In this document: one piece after another, positions 27,501 to 37,717 of the stretch
Numbering within the stretch: position 1 is the first letter of the stretch
How the letters are laid out: the number at the start of each line of letters is the position of its first letter
From: Hepsetus odoe
Lineage: Eukaryota > Chordata > Actinopteri > Characiformes > Hepsetidae
Direction of reading: 5' to 3'
DNA length: 64,000 nt
NCBI GenBank assembly: GCA_017165825.1
Contig: CM029370.1
Span: 23,241,945 to 23,305,944 of the forward strand
Position numbers and translations under genes: made by a program
Notes under the pieces: model-generated
Databases searched by the model: none
What the model saw: the letters and a program-made list of their open reading frames with translations, nothing else
Told to the model about the DNA's origin: nothing

Positions 27501-29160
27501 AATCTCTTACCATAACCTCCTAAAACTGGAATATTTTAGGGTTTATGGTAACCATGATATTATTATTTACATCCTAATTGTCACACTTAATGAGTGGCTT
27601 CCATGCCAACTGGAAAGGGACATTGATAACCTCCTAGAGACCATAATCATCATGATAGAAATATTTCTCATAACTTCAAAATGATCGTTCATTATGTGTT
27701 TAAATATAGTGAACCTTCCATCTAAGGGGAAATGTTTTTCCAACCTATGCCAGCAGAATTAAGCAAAACAAAGTCATCATGCCCTCTTGCTGCAGGGGTT
27801 GTGTATTTAGACCTGTAGCATTCCTGTGACGAAGAATGACCTGTCCGTTTCTAACATTTTCTCCGATCTCTGTGGACCTACAGCTCTTAAGTGGTCATTT
27901 ACCCATTAAATGAAGGGCTCAGCTGTAATTTCTCGCTCTGTGTAAATGACGATGGACTGATTATGTCCTGCATTGACATTTCTAGCCTCCTGAGAAACAG
28001 CGCTTCCTGGTTTTCTTTTTATATCAAACTAATACACAACCAGGTTTGTTTGACTGCAATTTCTAACCCTCCAACTGAAACAGTCAGTTCAGTCTTTATG
28101 ACTGAAACTCATGTCATCCATGCCTCAATCATGAATCCTCTTTCCCTTAAGCCACCAAAAATCATTTCATACTCAGCATTTGTCCTCATCCCACAGAACG
28201 TAACAGGAAGCATTTGCACTGGAATCTCTCTGCTTTATGTATTCAATTTCTGCATTAAATTGGAATTAGCTTTAAGGTTCATATCTGAATAAGACGCTCC
28301 GCCCTTTAAAGGGTTAACCTAGTGACTACTTGTAGTAGCTGTGAGACAGTGAATGAAGAGTTCCCTAGTTACCAGCTTTTCTGTAAATATCATAGCGCAA
28401 CACAACACACTCCATGTTCCTTCATTAAGCCTGGTCTCTTTACACACTAGCTCAACCGAAGCTCCCTCCGGCAAGCTCTGTGCAGGCCAAGGAGGAAACC
28501 CTTTCTCTAAGCTTCAGGGACGCAGGGGACAGTGGCTGAGGACACACAGTCTCATCTCCGCACATCAAGGGAGACATACAAAAGGCTACTATAATAAATA
28601 ATACACACTGCAAGGAGTGTACGTTTTAAGTGGCATTAAAGTAAGAAACGGCCTGGTGTGAATTCATTTCTAAAAAATGTCTAAATTTATTACATTTTGG
28701 AGAACATTTCAAATAATGTATCACATCTTGCTAAACTGGTTCTTTAAAGAAATGAACATTGGTTCTTGTATGGCATAGTTCTAAATGACACTTCACATAT
28801 TTATAGTCGAATACATTGTATAACAGTTCAGGCACAGCTATTAGTGCGCCTGATCACTTTACTCTGGACTTTCAGAATAGTTAGTCATTTGCTTTGTGTT
28901 ATTAGATTATTCATGCAAAGTGATCATTTAAGCCCTAAAATGTGACCTGTTGGAGCACTTCATCATGGTTACATTGCACTGATAAGCAAAAGAGAAAATG
29001 CAGCTGCAGTTTAAAAACCCTCTCTGCTCTAAGGACATGCACATCACTGGTGTGGTACCACTAATTGCCCTCAGCTCCATATACGTACCTGTAAGAGTGG
29101 CAGGAAGAGCGCGAGAAAGCAGTGGGTGAACAAAACCCCCAACAAATTTGGGACAAACAT
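6432..29160 (-). CDS. prima1: Proline-rich membrane anchor 1 (PRIMA1), 3'-incomplete, three coding exons
   Basis: Small single-pass type I membrane protein that binds the tetramerisation helices of acetylcholinesterase through its proline-rich attachment domain and holds the enzyme at neuronal membranes (known for the family). Seen here on the minus strand: a signal-peptide exon (29089-29160), a PRAD exon (27041-27191) and a transmembrane exon (6432-6561). Phases join without a break (0, then 1, then 2), all internal splice sites are GT-AG, and the joined reading gives about 117 residues before the missing tail. The stretch CASVVFLLLTVIICYKAIK closely resembles mammalian PRIMA1 as I recall it. 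Introns are about 1.9 kb and 20.5 kb; the large one hosts a complete LINE. The short cytoplasmic exon that should follow was not recognised in 1-6431 and probably lies outside the window. Adjacent asb2 genes agree with human 14q32 order. Identification is secure; completeness is not. Confidence 0.92.
7454..7686 (+). repeat. tRNA-derived SINE, family A, diverged
   Basis: Box A-like GCCTAGTGGATAGTG, box B-like GTGGGTTCGAAGC, body GATGCCCTGAGATACCC and TGTGGTGTGCTGTGCTGTG, tail AGCCACTTTCAC. Confidence 0.8.
8421..8434. repeat. Target-site duplication, left copy
   Basis: GACTTCTGTGGGAC, repeated exactly at 11769-11782, brackets the Rex3-like LINE. Confidence 0.95.
8435..11768 (+). mobile_element. 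Full-length RTE-clade (Rex3-like) non-LTR retrotransposon
   Basis: A 3.3-kb LINE inserted antisense in prima1 intron 2. It starts CTCCTCCTTGAACCGCCACC, carries an apurinic-type endonuclease followed by a reverse transcriptase, and ends GGATAAGTGGAAGAAAATGG then GATG repeats, the 3' end I associate with fish Rex3. A perfect 14-bp target-site duplication (8421-8434 and 11769-11782) shows that both ends are present and that it moved by target-primed reverse transcription. GC content is clearly above the flanking DNA. The coding frame is broken (see separate entry), so it is not autonomous now. Family name is from recall of Rex3 features; RTE membership is firmer. Confidence 0.93.
8743..11724 (+). 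pseudogene. Rex3-like endonuclease/reverse transcriptase, inactivated
   Basis: The endonuclease part (about 8869-9590) shows LGTWNVTSL, LLGDFNAHVG and ELSTDHHLVVSW, the fold's nucleophile-activating region. The reverse transcriptase shows APGVDEIRPEFLK (about 10290), NYRGITLLSLPGK (about 10460), FVDLEKAFDRVPRG (about 10662) and the catalytic FADDVVLLAS (about 10955). The C-terminal part (10984-11724) runs in one frame to a TGA and includes the conserved MRWLGHLIRMPPGR. Damage seen: an in-frame TAG at 9751-9753, a frame change near 9940, a TAG at 10026-10028, and frame changes near 10710 and 10995. No ATG begins the frame near 8743; the true start is unclear. Not expected to make an active enzyme. 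Confidence 0.93.
11769..11782. repeat. Target-site duplication, right copy
   Basis: Exact copy of 8421-8434, directly after the LINE's GATG-repeat tail. Confidence 0.95.
13791..13995 (+). repeat. tRNA-derived SINE with L2-type tail (family B)
   Basis: Box A GGTCCAGTGGTAGG, box B CCCAGGTTTGAATCCC, body CACTACCACCACTGGGTCCC and GGGGGACTGTCCCTGTAATT, tail GTAAGTCGCTCTGGATAAGA then GCGTCTGCTAAATGCTGTAA. The tail matches the 3' end of fish L2 LINEs, whose machinery presumably mobilised it. Confidence 0.9.
16344..16376. repeat. (ACTC)n short tandem repeat
   Basis: About eight imperfect ACTC/ACTA units. Confidence 0.8.
17273..17471 (+). repeat. tRNA-derived SINE with L2-type tail (family B)
   Basis: Box A GGTCTAGTGGTAGG, box B CCCAGGTTCGAATCCC (near perfect), the same body as the copy at 13791, and a complete L2-like tail ending TAAATGTAAATG. 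It is one of the least diverged family B copies here. Confidence 0.92.
18432..18625 (+). repeat. tRNA-derived SINE with L2-type tail (family B), diverged
   Basis: Box A GGTCTAGTGGTAAG, weakened box B (GGCTCAAATCCC), body TTACCACCATTGGGTTCC, tail altered in the stem (GTCGAGAATTTGTAAGAGCA) but ending AAATGCCGTAAATGTAA. Confidence 0.85.
21110..21195. other. Possible conserved non-coding block
   Basis: Within prima1 intron 2, a non-repetitive stretch includes ATTGGCCACGAGTAATTACT and CCCTTAATTAATGCTGACAT, with homeodomain-like TAATTA cores. This is only an impression from composition; no comparison was possible. Confidence 0.15.
23579..23836 (+). repeat. tRNA-derived SINE, family A
   Basis: Starts GGGGCAGCACTGGCCTAGTG, box B region GTGGGTTCAGTTCCC, body CAGGTTGCCCTGAGGTACCC, tail TCACTTTCACTTCACTTTCAC. 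Confidence 0.88.
23896..24149 (+). repeat. tRNA-derived SINE, family A, second tandem-like copy
   Basis: Begins GTGGCAGTGTTAGCCTAGTG only 60 bases after the previous SINE, in the same orientation. Body CCATGAGGTACCCTTGAGCA, end TGTCTTCACAATGACAACC and TTTTCACTTC. More diverged than its neighbour, so the two are separate insertions rather than a duplication. Confidence 0.82.
26189..26410 (-). repeat. tRNA-derived SINE, family A
   Basis: The reverse complement reads tail-first: AAGTGAAAGTGACTATTTGT, GTGAACCGCAACGAAATGCC, GGGAGCAGTGACGGGAATGG, CAAGGGTACCTCAGTGCAAC, and a box B complement GGGATTCAAACCC. The 5' end is diverged. Confidence 0.82.
27041..27191 (-). CDS. prima1: prima1 coding exon 2, proline-rich attachment domain (PRAD)
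   Basis: The 151-nt exon enters in phase 0 after a CTCCAG acceptor and leaves in phase 1 at GTAAGAG. It encodes GELQKSCS, then three more cysteines (FCQLPCQC) and a run of ten prolines within PPLP followed by P10 and RLL. This is the acetylcholinesterase-binding PRAD: four cysteines flank a proline rod around which four enzyme C-terminal helices wrap (known). The spacing between the first and second cysteine is eleven residues, against six in my recollection of human PRIMA1, so about five residues appear inserted. On the plus strand the proline codons read as a GGT/GGGGT-rich simple repeat, prone to length change. Confidence 0.92.
27192..29088 (-). other. prima1: prima1 intron 1
   Basis: Non-coding sequence between the signal-peptide and PRAD exons, with a GTACGT donor at the high-coordinate end and a CAG acceptor at the low one. 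No transposon was recognised inside it, unlike the next intron. The open frame at 27891-28292 (plus) shows no family resemblance. Confidence 0.75.
29089..29160 (-). CDS. prima1: prima1 coding exon 1, signal peptide
   Basis: Twenty-four codons starting with ATG at 29160-29158 and ending in a phase-0 donor (CAG followed by GTACGT). The peptide has a hydrophobic core (FLALFLPLL) after a short start, as expected for a secretory signal. A purine sits at -3 of the ATG. The intron position, directly after the signal peptide and ending in Q, is where I recall the human gene being split. Sequence immediately upstream (to about 29.9 kb) is GC-rich 5' leader and promoter. Confidence 0.85.
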
Positions 29161-29900
29161 TCCTCCTGTTTCTTTGCAGTCCACCTGTACAGCTCTCTGC
29201 TCTGGCAGGCTTTAAGAATCCAGGCTGCGGCTGAGTGATCCTCTGAACATTGCTGCCCAGTTATCTCATTGGTGGGTGGCATGAAGAGCCCAGAGCAAAG
29301 TGGGATCCGAAGAGAAGCTCGCAGTACTGGGGCTTAAAGTTGCAGGTGATGCTCTGGCGCTACGGTGGGCTGCAGACTGGACCTAAACTTCTCCAGCCCA
29401 CCAGACCGAAGCACAGTCGCGGACCCCCGATCAGGCTTCATCTCCTGTCAGAAGCATGTGGGATGGAGGAAAAAAGTTACCTATCGATGCTGTCTTGGTT
29501 GCCGCGGAGGCAGAGCTGGAGCTGTGAGCGCAGGAGGGAGCAGGACGCAAGGGGTTTACCCTAAACTGCGGGCTGGGGCGTCTCTCTCCTCCTCACTCCT
29601 GGAGCAGCACCTGAGCAGAGCGCACACTGGACCCATCTGCGCGATGGAGCTGACGTGACTGTCCCCCTTCTGGACGGAACCGAGGCTTTCTCCTCACCAG
29701 GGTGGGCTGAGCAAGGCGACTGGACCACCGCAGAGTCCGAGGAAGCTGCCTGTTAGGGGACCCTGCTGCGAGTCTTCCTTTCTTTCTTTTTTTTCGCGCG
29801 ATCGTTCAGAGAGAGTTGAACGTGCAGAGTGGAAAAGAAGAGAGTTGGAGCACATGGGGGGAGGAGGGGGCAGAGGGGGTGAGTGGCATTACTGTGCACA
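29161..29900 (-). promoter_or_regulatory. CpG-rich block: prima1 5' leader and probable promoter
   Basis: This is the densest run of CG dinucleotides in the left half of the window (for example around 29400-29600 and the TTCGCGCGATCG near 29794), set in AT-rich surroundings. It lies directly upstream of the prima1 start codon in the minus direction. A TGACGTGA, similar to a cAMP-response element, occurs near 29650. No TATA box at a convincing distance was seen. The short open frames on the plus strand here (29250-29658) look like chance frames in GC-rich DNA. Exact transcription start is unknown. Confidence 0.5.
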
Positions 29901-29946
29901 CACATCTTCCAGGACTAGTCCAGCAATATTCAAGGTAAAAAAAATG

Positions 29947-30109
<163 letters not shown>

Positions 30110-30169
30110 ATCTTGTTTTTATTACCTTGAATATAAATATTTTATTACCTTGAATATAAATATATATAT

Positions 30170-31900
30170 ATAGCAACCACCAGGGATAGAGACCAGTGTA
30201 TTTTTCATGTTTAGATTAAGCCCCAATAAATAGGGCAGGTTATATCAGGAAGGGCATCTAATGAAAAACATTTCAGTTGTTTGAAGCCTGGGTTAACCTT
30301 GGCCGACACCAGTACTGTTACCCTACAGGGTGCTGGTGGAAATTGTGCTAGTGTTGGCCAAAGGAGAAGAAGAAGAGGAGCAGGAAGGCATGTATGGAGG
30401 CAGGAGGAGAGAATTAAGTGGAGTGGAAGTGAGGGTAGGGTATGGTGAACGTTGAAGAAGGAAGAAGAAAGACTGCAGAAGTGGCTAGAAAGGTACTAGG
30501 TGTGTACATCTGGAAGGAAGACAGAGGATAAGGAAACACAGAAGTCCAGGAGTGTATACAGAAGAAGATGCAGGCAAAAAAGAAGTGTGCTAACTAGATA
30601 GATGAAGAAGTAGACAGGAGCATAAAGGACATGAAGTGCATAGTGAAGAAAGCAGTTACAACAGCAAAATATAAGGGGTTTGGTGAATTGTATCAGAAAT
30701 TGGTCAGTAAGGAGGAAGAAAAAGACTAGTAATAATTAGCTAAACAGAGAGACAGAGGCAGGTGCAGATGTGCAGCAGGTCAGGACTATAAAGGATAGAA
30801 ATGGAAATCTACCCACAAGTGAGCAAAGCATGTTGAGCAGATGGAAGGAGTACTCTGAGGGGCTGATGAATGACAAGAACAAGGGAGGGAGAGAAGATTA
30901 GATGATATGAGAATACTCTACCAGTGTACCAGAAGCGCAGCAGATGGAAATGAAATTACCAATGAAGAGGATGAAGAATGGAAAGGCTGTTGGTCCAGAT
31001 GACATACCTGTAGAAGCATGAAGGTGTTTAGGAGAGATGGCAGTTACGCTTCTGACCAGATTGTTTAGACAAAATTGGAAAGTGAGAGGAGCCTGAGGAG
31101 TGGAGGTGAAGTTTACTGGTACCGATTTTCAAGAATAAGGGTGATGCACAGAGCTGTAGTAACTATAGAGGGATAAAGCTGATCAACCACCACATGAAGC
31201 TATTGGAAAGAGTAGTGGAAGCTAGGGTAAGAAGAGGTGATAATAAATGAACAGTATGGTTTTATGTTTATACAGGGTGTTGATGGGAGAAGCACAGAGA
31301 GGTCAGAAGGAGTTATTGTGCCTTTGTGGGCTTGGAAAGCATATGACAGAATTGGCTAAAGAGGAGTTGTAGTTTTGTATGTAAAGGGAGAGGTCCTGTG
31401 GGTATGTGAGAGGTACAGGACATACATGGGGCCAGTGTTGTGAGATCTGCAGTAGGAGTGATGGATGCATTTAAAGTAGAGGTTGTATTATATCAAGGAT
31501 CTGTGCTGAGCCCATTTTATTGCAATGGTGATGGACAGGTTGACAGACGAGATTAGACAACTGTGAACTGTGAACCGTCAACTGTGATGATTGCTGATGA
31601 CATTGTGATTTATAACAGGTAGCAGATAGTAGCTTAAGGAGAGCCTGGAGAGATGGAGATATGAATTAGAGAGGAGAGGAATGAAAGTGAATAGGACAGA
31701 GCACAAAGGGAGAGAAAGTGGGTAGTTGGATGCACCAGGAGTAGAGGTGACAAGGGTAAAAAGGAATTTAAATACTTGGGATGAACAGTTCAATGGGTAG
31801 AAAAAGAGTGGCAGGAGTGATCTGTGACAGATGGATACCAGCAAGAGTCAATGGGAAGGTTTAAAGAACAGTAGAGACCAGCTATGATATGTAGAAAAGA
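30170..31900 (+). pseudogene. Decayed non-LTR retrotransposon reverse transcriptase (second LINE family)
   Basis: Purine-rich sequence whose broken plus-strand frames read as LINE reverse transcriptase: KMKNGKAVGPDDIPVEA (near 30960-31020), SCSNYRGIKL-like (near 31150-31180), a QYGFM-like box (near 31255) and the catalytic IADDIVIY (about 31588-31611). Upstream, near 30295-30350, is the leader GGTTAACCTTGGCCGACACC with GGGTGCTGGTGGAAATTGTG. A short relative of this leader recurs at 32757-32815. Stops and frame changes are everywhere, so it is an old inactive copy. It resembles the RTE-like group, but differs clearly from the LINE at 8435; exact family not assigned. Confidence 0.75.
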
Positions 31901-31902
31901 GT

Positions 31903-32126
31903 AGAAAGTGACTATTCTTGCGGTCACAGCACACAGTGAACCACAACGAAATTGGACCTCTGCATTTTTAACCCATGCAAACACAGTGCAGCAGGGGCAG
32001 CTATGAAAAGTGCCCAGGGAGCAGTGACAGAGATGTTCACCTTGCTCAGGAGCAATTTACTGGTAAGGAGTTTGGACCCACAATCTTCCGATCTTGTGGC
32101 CAACTCTACTAGGCCACCGCTGCCCC
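31903..32126 (-). repeat. tRNA-derived SINE, family A
   Basis: Reverse-complement copy with AGTGACTATTCTTGCGGTCA at the tail end, GTGAACCACAACGAAATTGG in the body, and GGCCACCGCTGCCCC as the complement of the 5' end. It lies at the 3' edge of the decayed LINE. Confidence 0.85.
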
Positions 32127-32134
32127 ATATATAT

Positions 32135-32136
32135 GG

Positions 32137-32169
<33 letters not shown>

Positions 32170-32170
32170 T
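32135..32170. repeat. (TA)n microsatellite
   Basis: About 15 TA units after TCTC, abutting the foldback element. Confidence 0.9.
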
Positions 32171-32669
32171 GAAAAAAATACTGTAAACAAAGAATGCTTT
32201 CAGAAATATAAATAATGATTGTTTATTTTGATCAATTTACAAAATGCAAAGTGAGCCAACAAAGAAAAATCTAAATGATGTGTTAGCATTACTGTACACT
32301 TCAAACCAGCATCAGTTCTTCTAGGTACACTTGCACAAAGTCAGGGATTTTGTAGGATTATAGTCGGTGTATGGTCAACCAATTTTACCAAACAGGTCCT
32401 GATGATCATCAATGTCATACGGAGGTTGAAACACAGTCATGTTTGGAACAACCTACCAGCCGAGTTCCTTCAAAAACTGTGTGCAAGTGTACCTAGAAGA
32501 ATTGATGCTGTTCCTGAAAACAAAGTCATTTCACACAAATATTGATTTGATTGGAACTCTTCTTTGTTCATTCACTTGCATTTTGCTGATTGATGAAAAT
32601 AAATGATTAACTCTTCATTTCTGAAAGCATTCTTTTACTCTTTTCATACCTGAAAACTTTTGCACAGTA

Positions 32670-32672
<3 letters not shown>
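32169..32672. mobile_element. Foldback, non-autonomous Tc1-like element
   Basis: The left arm (about 32169-32345) and right arm (about 32460-32670) are inverted copies of one another. Shared blocks include AGAATGCTTTCAGAAAT, TTCTTCTAGGTACACTTGCA and AAAATGCAAAGTGA versus AAAATGCAAGTGA. The right end carries CAGTACTGTGCAAAAGTTTT in reverse, the terminal sequence I recognise from fish Tc1-like elements. No transposase remains. The left terminus is lost in the TA repeat. Confidence 0.75.

Positions 32673-32738
<66 letters not shown>
32672..32738. repeat. (TA)n microsatellite
   Basis: About 33 uninterrupted TA units immediately at the right end of the foldback element; TA is also the Tc1 target dinucleotide. 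Confidence 0.95.
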
Positions 32739-32746
<8 letters not shown>

Positions 32747-32829
32747 CTATACCCGATCAGTTTAGGCCCGGGTTGACAACAGCCGACACTGGGATGTTAC
32801 CCTACTGCCAACCATGGGACTTTTTATAG

Positions 32830-33545
32830 AAAGGTGAGCTGTTTGATGCCTTTGGTAAGGGATTTAAACAGATCAGCCATTCCACTGTCTGGAAAATAGT
32901 CTACAAGTGGATGACTTCCAAAACAACTGCCAACATGCCCATGTCTTGTCATCCAAGCAAGTTCACCACAAGAGCAGATCGCAAGATTTTAAAAGAAGTC
33001 TCCAAAAACCCTAAAATGTCATCACAGGACATAAAGCAGGTTCTTGCAACTGTTGATGTGAAAGTGCCTCTACAATCAGAAAAAGACTGCACAACTTTAT
33101 CTTGCAAAGAAGAAACCTTTACTCTCTAAGAGAAACATCAAGGCCAGACTGAGGTTTGCCAGAGAGAATGTAAACAAAGATCAGGACTTCTGGAATAATG
33201 TTCTTTGGACAGATGAGTCTAAACTAGAATGTCTGATGTAAACCAAATACAGCATTCCAGGAAAAGAACCTCATAACAGCTGTGAAGCATGGAGGTGGAA
33301 CTGTCAAGGTTTGGTGACGCTTTGCTGCAGCAGGACCTGTGCAGCTCACCATCACAGAATCCACCATGAATTTTACCGTGTATCAGAGGGTGCTTGAGGA
33401 ACATGTGAAACAATCTGTATGAACATTAAAGCTGAAGCAGAACTGGACCCTGCAACACGACAATGACCCAAAACATACCAGTAAATCCGCCAAGGACTGG
33501 TTGCAAACTAAAAAAATAGAGAGTCCTGGAGTGGCCACAACAGGG
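32830..33545 (+). pseudogene. Tc1-like transposase, degenerate
   Basis: Broken plus-strand frames read as Tc1 transposase: a helix-turn-helix part (FKQISHSTVWKIVYKW), KILKEVSKNPKMSSQDIK, RNIKARLRFARENVNKD followed by WNNVLWTDESK (first catalytic aspartate), and HDNDPKHTSKSAKDWL (second aspartate). Stops occur at about 33127 and 33237, and frames change repeatedly. The third catalytic acid and the terminal repeats were not seen. It is an old fragment of a family different from the element at 44230. Confidence 0.85.
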
Positions 33546-36500
33546 CATTATGTTGTTGGCATATTTATAGCAGAAGTGTTAACAGTGTCAAAATCAACAT
33601 TGACAGTTCAACACTGATTTTTCGCTGCAAAATAGGACCACAGTATGTTCCAGACTGCTGAGGTGGAGAATACAGCTATAGGAGCATGTGAAGAACATGA
33701 AATCATTATAACACCGCAGTATTTTATCCTTCACATCCCTGAAGTGCTGTATTTGTGCTGGCTGGCAAAGCTGCTGGTGCTCCTATAGCTCAAGAGTGAA
33801 ATTCATTTGCTCATGAAGATCCATCACAGGTGCCTAGACTTTTTGTCTCTTTCTCCATGAGCTTGTGGCTTATGGTGAAGGCTCAAGTTTTACTGCCTTG
33901 CACAAAATTCACTCAACTTATTTTAATTTAATTAGACAGGAGTGCTCTCTGATGTGATAATCTTGGACGAGGTTGCTCCATTAGATCACCACAGCCACAT
34001 ATTCTCCTGCAAATAAATTGAATCTTAATTTGTTTTATGTGCTGAGACTGTAGCTGCCAACACCTGCCTGCGTCTCTGGGATTTGGCTTCCTCAGTTGAG
34101 ATGATCACTCAGACACTGATTTTACAACCATCTGGGGGGAAATTAATTCACCCCCATGCGGCAGGCTGCAGTTATTAACCTGAGTCTCAAGCCTCAATCG
34201 GATCTCTGACTAAATTATTCACCGACGGTTTATTAACTTCTTAAATGCTAAACCTCTGGAAAACTAAGTTGCTGTCAGTTTTTCATCACATAAACTAAAG
34301 TTAAAATGTCAGATTGTGGGCAGCAACATCTATATAAGTTGGACTGCACGGAAACCACAAGCCATAAATAGGACAACTGGCTGCTTAGTTGTTTATTGAT
34401 TGGCTAGGCTTTGTTGCATCATTCGTTCATGCTCAAGACAGCTAACAGAAGATAAAGAGCTGATTATAAGAGTGTTTCTATTTCTGTTATTTCTCTGCTA
34501 AACAATATACACTGTGTTTTTTACTGTAAATAACTTGTCCATTTCCTTCTTGTTGCTTTTTAATTATAAATGCTGTAAAACCTCTTGGCAGTATATTACT
34601 GTATATTGTGTGTTTGCTATTATTCTATGTACTTTGTGTGTATATTGTGGCCATATTGTGCATAGCCCCACCAATAGTAAAGACTAGAGATTATGCAATA
34701 CAAAAAGCAAAAGGCTTTAGAAACAGTCAAGAAAGGGCTGCATTGTAGGATAGACAGAACAGCACTAAAGAAACCCATGACTGGTAAAGGACTATGAGTT
34801 GCAGACCTGTAGCAATCATAATGGCAAACAATACAGAACAGGCAGGAGGCCAAGTCGATGCCATTTCATTAGCAGAGGCTTGGGGCATTGAGTAGATTAG
34901 AAATTACCAGAGTGGTGGTGGTGGTGGAGAGAGATGGAGCAAGCTGATCCAGCTGTTTGATGCCAGGAAGTGCTGCATGGTCTGCAGTGATGTTCTCCCA
35001 GGCTGCTGACAGACCTTAAAGGGCACTCTAATCTAGTTAAGGAAAGCAATGGATAACTCTGTGTACTTTAAGTTAGACCTGTCTGATCATTTGTCTGATA
35101 AAGCCTGTCCCATTAAGCTGCTGTTCAATCAAGGTCAGCTCTTGCTGAGTGTCTTTTTCTCTTGGTTTTTTCAGGCCTTTTCTTATCTCTGACTTAGCTC
35201 TTTATCTGTTCTTCTCAGCTAGGCCTGTGTTTCTCTTGCTAACCTGAAATAGATTGTGACTCAGATGGATTGCATTGTTTTATTTTTCACAGTGATTCGG
35301 GGAACTTTGAAACCTTTGGCTTGAAAGATCTTCCGTCTACTATTTCAGATGAAGTAAGCTCCTGTTTCGAGGCAGTCAAACATAAACGTAGACTTAGTGT
35401 CTCCTCAGCGAGCATGATGTCACTGATGTTGTTCCAAAGGAAACACAAGAAAGCCCTGTGAATTATGAGGAATGACGTTAATAGGCATTATCTTTTCAGA
35501 TCTTTAGTGTCAAGGGAGGAACACTGTGCAGTCCGCAGTGCTCTGCTGCTGTAAAACATGAGGCACCACAGTTGATCCCAATCAGTCTTGTCCACTCTAT
35601 TGCTGACTCTATGGTGTAATGTCTAGTGTGTTATGGTCTAAAAGTGCTACCTCAGTGCAAGTGACAGGGTTTATCTCTACATAGTCATAGATGAACTATG
35701 TTCAGTTGTTCTTGCAGTTTCAGGAAGAACTTATTTTAGCCTTCAAAGCATTGTTACATTCTGGATAATCTTCTAGTGATGGGCTGATTAAGATTACATT
35801 CTGTTGAAGTAACAGTTTCAGCCTTTTCCATTTTGCTGAGTTGGTATAACAGAAAGACTTGAAGCCTTTTGTTTCAGGAGATAAAAAAAAAGCATCCATT
35901 TTCAGTCATCAAAGATGTTGCCTCATTTAGTTCCTGATGAGCAGGGGAAATGAAGGCTCCTTTGCAACGCTACATAAATGGCGAATAATTACATTTGCCA
36001 TCATTTGCATCGCTGATTTGAATTGGTCATCCACGATAAAATTGCTACAGGGCCATTTCTATTGTCTATTTGTGGTGAAAAATGAAGCAATTTCATAGCA
36101 TGCCAGGAGACACCCTACAATAAAAAATGTTGCATTGCAGACATCCCTGTTGCAACAGAAAGATGAAAAAACGAAATGCTGTTCATTTGTAAAAGTCACT
36201 TTTTGTTTATTTACTTCTGTAGCTGCCTAGCAGATTTATCTGGAGATAGCAGCGTTACTAGTGCTATACATTTTTTTCTGTCATTTGAGGAGAATAAATC
36301 ACAAGTGTTGCATTAAAGACAAAACAAGCAATATGTGTTTCGCTGTGCCATTTCGATTTGCTCTAAATGTCTTGGAGATGTCAGTGAATTATATACAGTA
36401 GCATAACTGTGTGTCAGCTCCAATAAGATATGGCCAAACATCTCTCTAAGCTGACATGGTCTTTCCATTACTCAGTGATGTAATGGTGTGTCATTCTGTG

Positions 36501-36755
36501 TGGCAAGCCATTGGATATAACTCAGCTGAAGCACCGAGGCCTGTATTGTCCGAGGGCAGCACGGCGATACTGTGTCTTGAGTTGGATGGTGGGTGATAGA
36601 TGGTGTTGTGACAGCCGTTCGTTTCTTGCTGGCTTTTTCCCTCCAGGTTGAGGAGTAAAGTGGAGTCAGCACAGCCATGGCACAGTGATTTAAGGCCTTT
36701 GCCTTATCAGGAAATCGATCCTGGGTGGAAGGGCCTGAGTGCACTTCTGCAGTAC
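33546..36755. other. Intergenic, nothing recognised
   Basis: No splice-bounded frame, RNA gene or repeat family was recognised. Frames such as 35270-35461 (plus) and 36472-36744 (minus) are short and without family features. Confidence 0.5.
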
Positions 36756-37250
36756 ACTACCTGGGCAAAAGACGTATGGATCTTGCAACATTTTTGAGAA
36801 GATGCAACAGAACAAATAAATCTGATCTGAAAAAAAGTTACCACCTGGATTTAACAAAGCGTGGCTCATTCACAGAGGCAAAGCATTGAATTGCATTGGT
36901 CTTTTAGTCCCTTGAGTCTTGTTTGAGTACCATGAATAATAAAGTTGAGTTCCTGACCCCTGGCTCCATGTTGATGTCCTACCTGCACCACACCAGCGTT
37001 ACAGTCCAATAGTGAACGTAAGAGCATTTCACCACACACAATGTGAAGGGAGCTGAAGGGATTGGGACTAAACAGCTGTATAGCCTCAAGCAAACCAATG
37101 ATCAGTGAGGCTAATCACAAAAAAAGGCTCCGATTTGCTAGGGAGCATAAAGATTGGATGCTGGAGCAATGGAAGAAGGTCATGTGGTAAGATGAGTCCA
37201 GATTTACCCTGTTCCAGAATGAAAAAATTTGCATCAGTACAGGATCGAAC
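36756..37250 (+). pseudogene. Tc1-like transposon remnant
   Basis: Terminal-type sequence CCTGGGCAAAAGACGTATGG and CCACCTGGATTTAACAAAGC is followed by transposon body (GCATTGAATTGCATTGGTC). Near 37100 come frames reading ISEANHKK and RLRFAREHKDWMLEQWKKV, then DESRFTLFQ, including the first catalytic aspartate region interrupted by a stop at about 37188. The middle of the gene is deleted. Confidence 0.75.
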
Positions 37251-37717
37251 GTCAACAATGTATTATTTATTTTAAAATGTCTGATAATTTGTTAAGCCCT
37301 TAAGTAAAATAAGCCCACTTGTAGATAATTAAACAAAGGAAACCCTAATCGCTGGCTAAGCCTTCCAAGAAGAGCTATTGATTTTTTAAATTTTAAATTC
37401 TTTAAAAAATGTTATATTCCTGACCAGCAAAAGATTATTTGTTCTGAATTAAAAATAAATAAATAAACATTGGCTTAATATGGGTAGCAGCATAGCCAAT
37501 AGGAGCTATATTGCAATGCAGTACTTCATATGCCAGAAATTTTCCAAAATAACTGTAATATTGTTGTTCTTTGGGGCTTTAAAAGACTCTGTAACAGTAA
37601 ATAGCATTCACTCCTTTAGGCTAGTTGTAGTAATTTGGTTTGTCATTCATTCTTTATCAATATGATTTAACCATGTTTAAGTTGCCCTTGGCTAAAAGAG
37701 AAAATATTCATGCTGAT

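Noticed and set aside
27891..28292. Plus-strand 133-codon frame
   Set aside because: Lies in prima1 intron 1, no domain, signal or splice context; likely chance.
29250..29658. Plus-strand frames in the CpG-rich block
   Set aside because: Two overlapping frames with no recognisable protein features; expected by chance in GC-rich promoter DNA.
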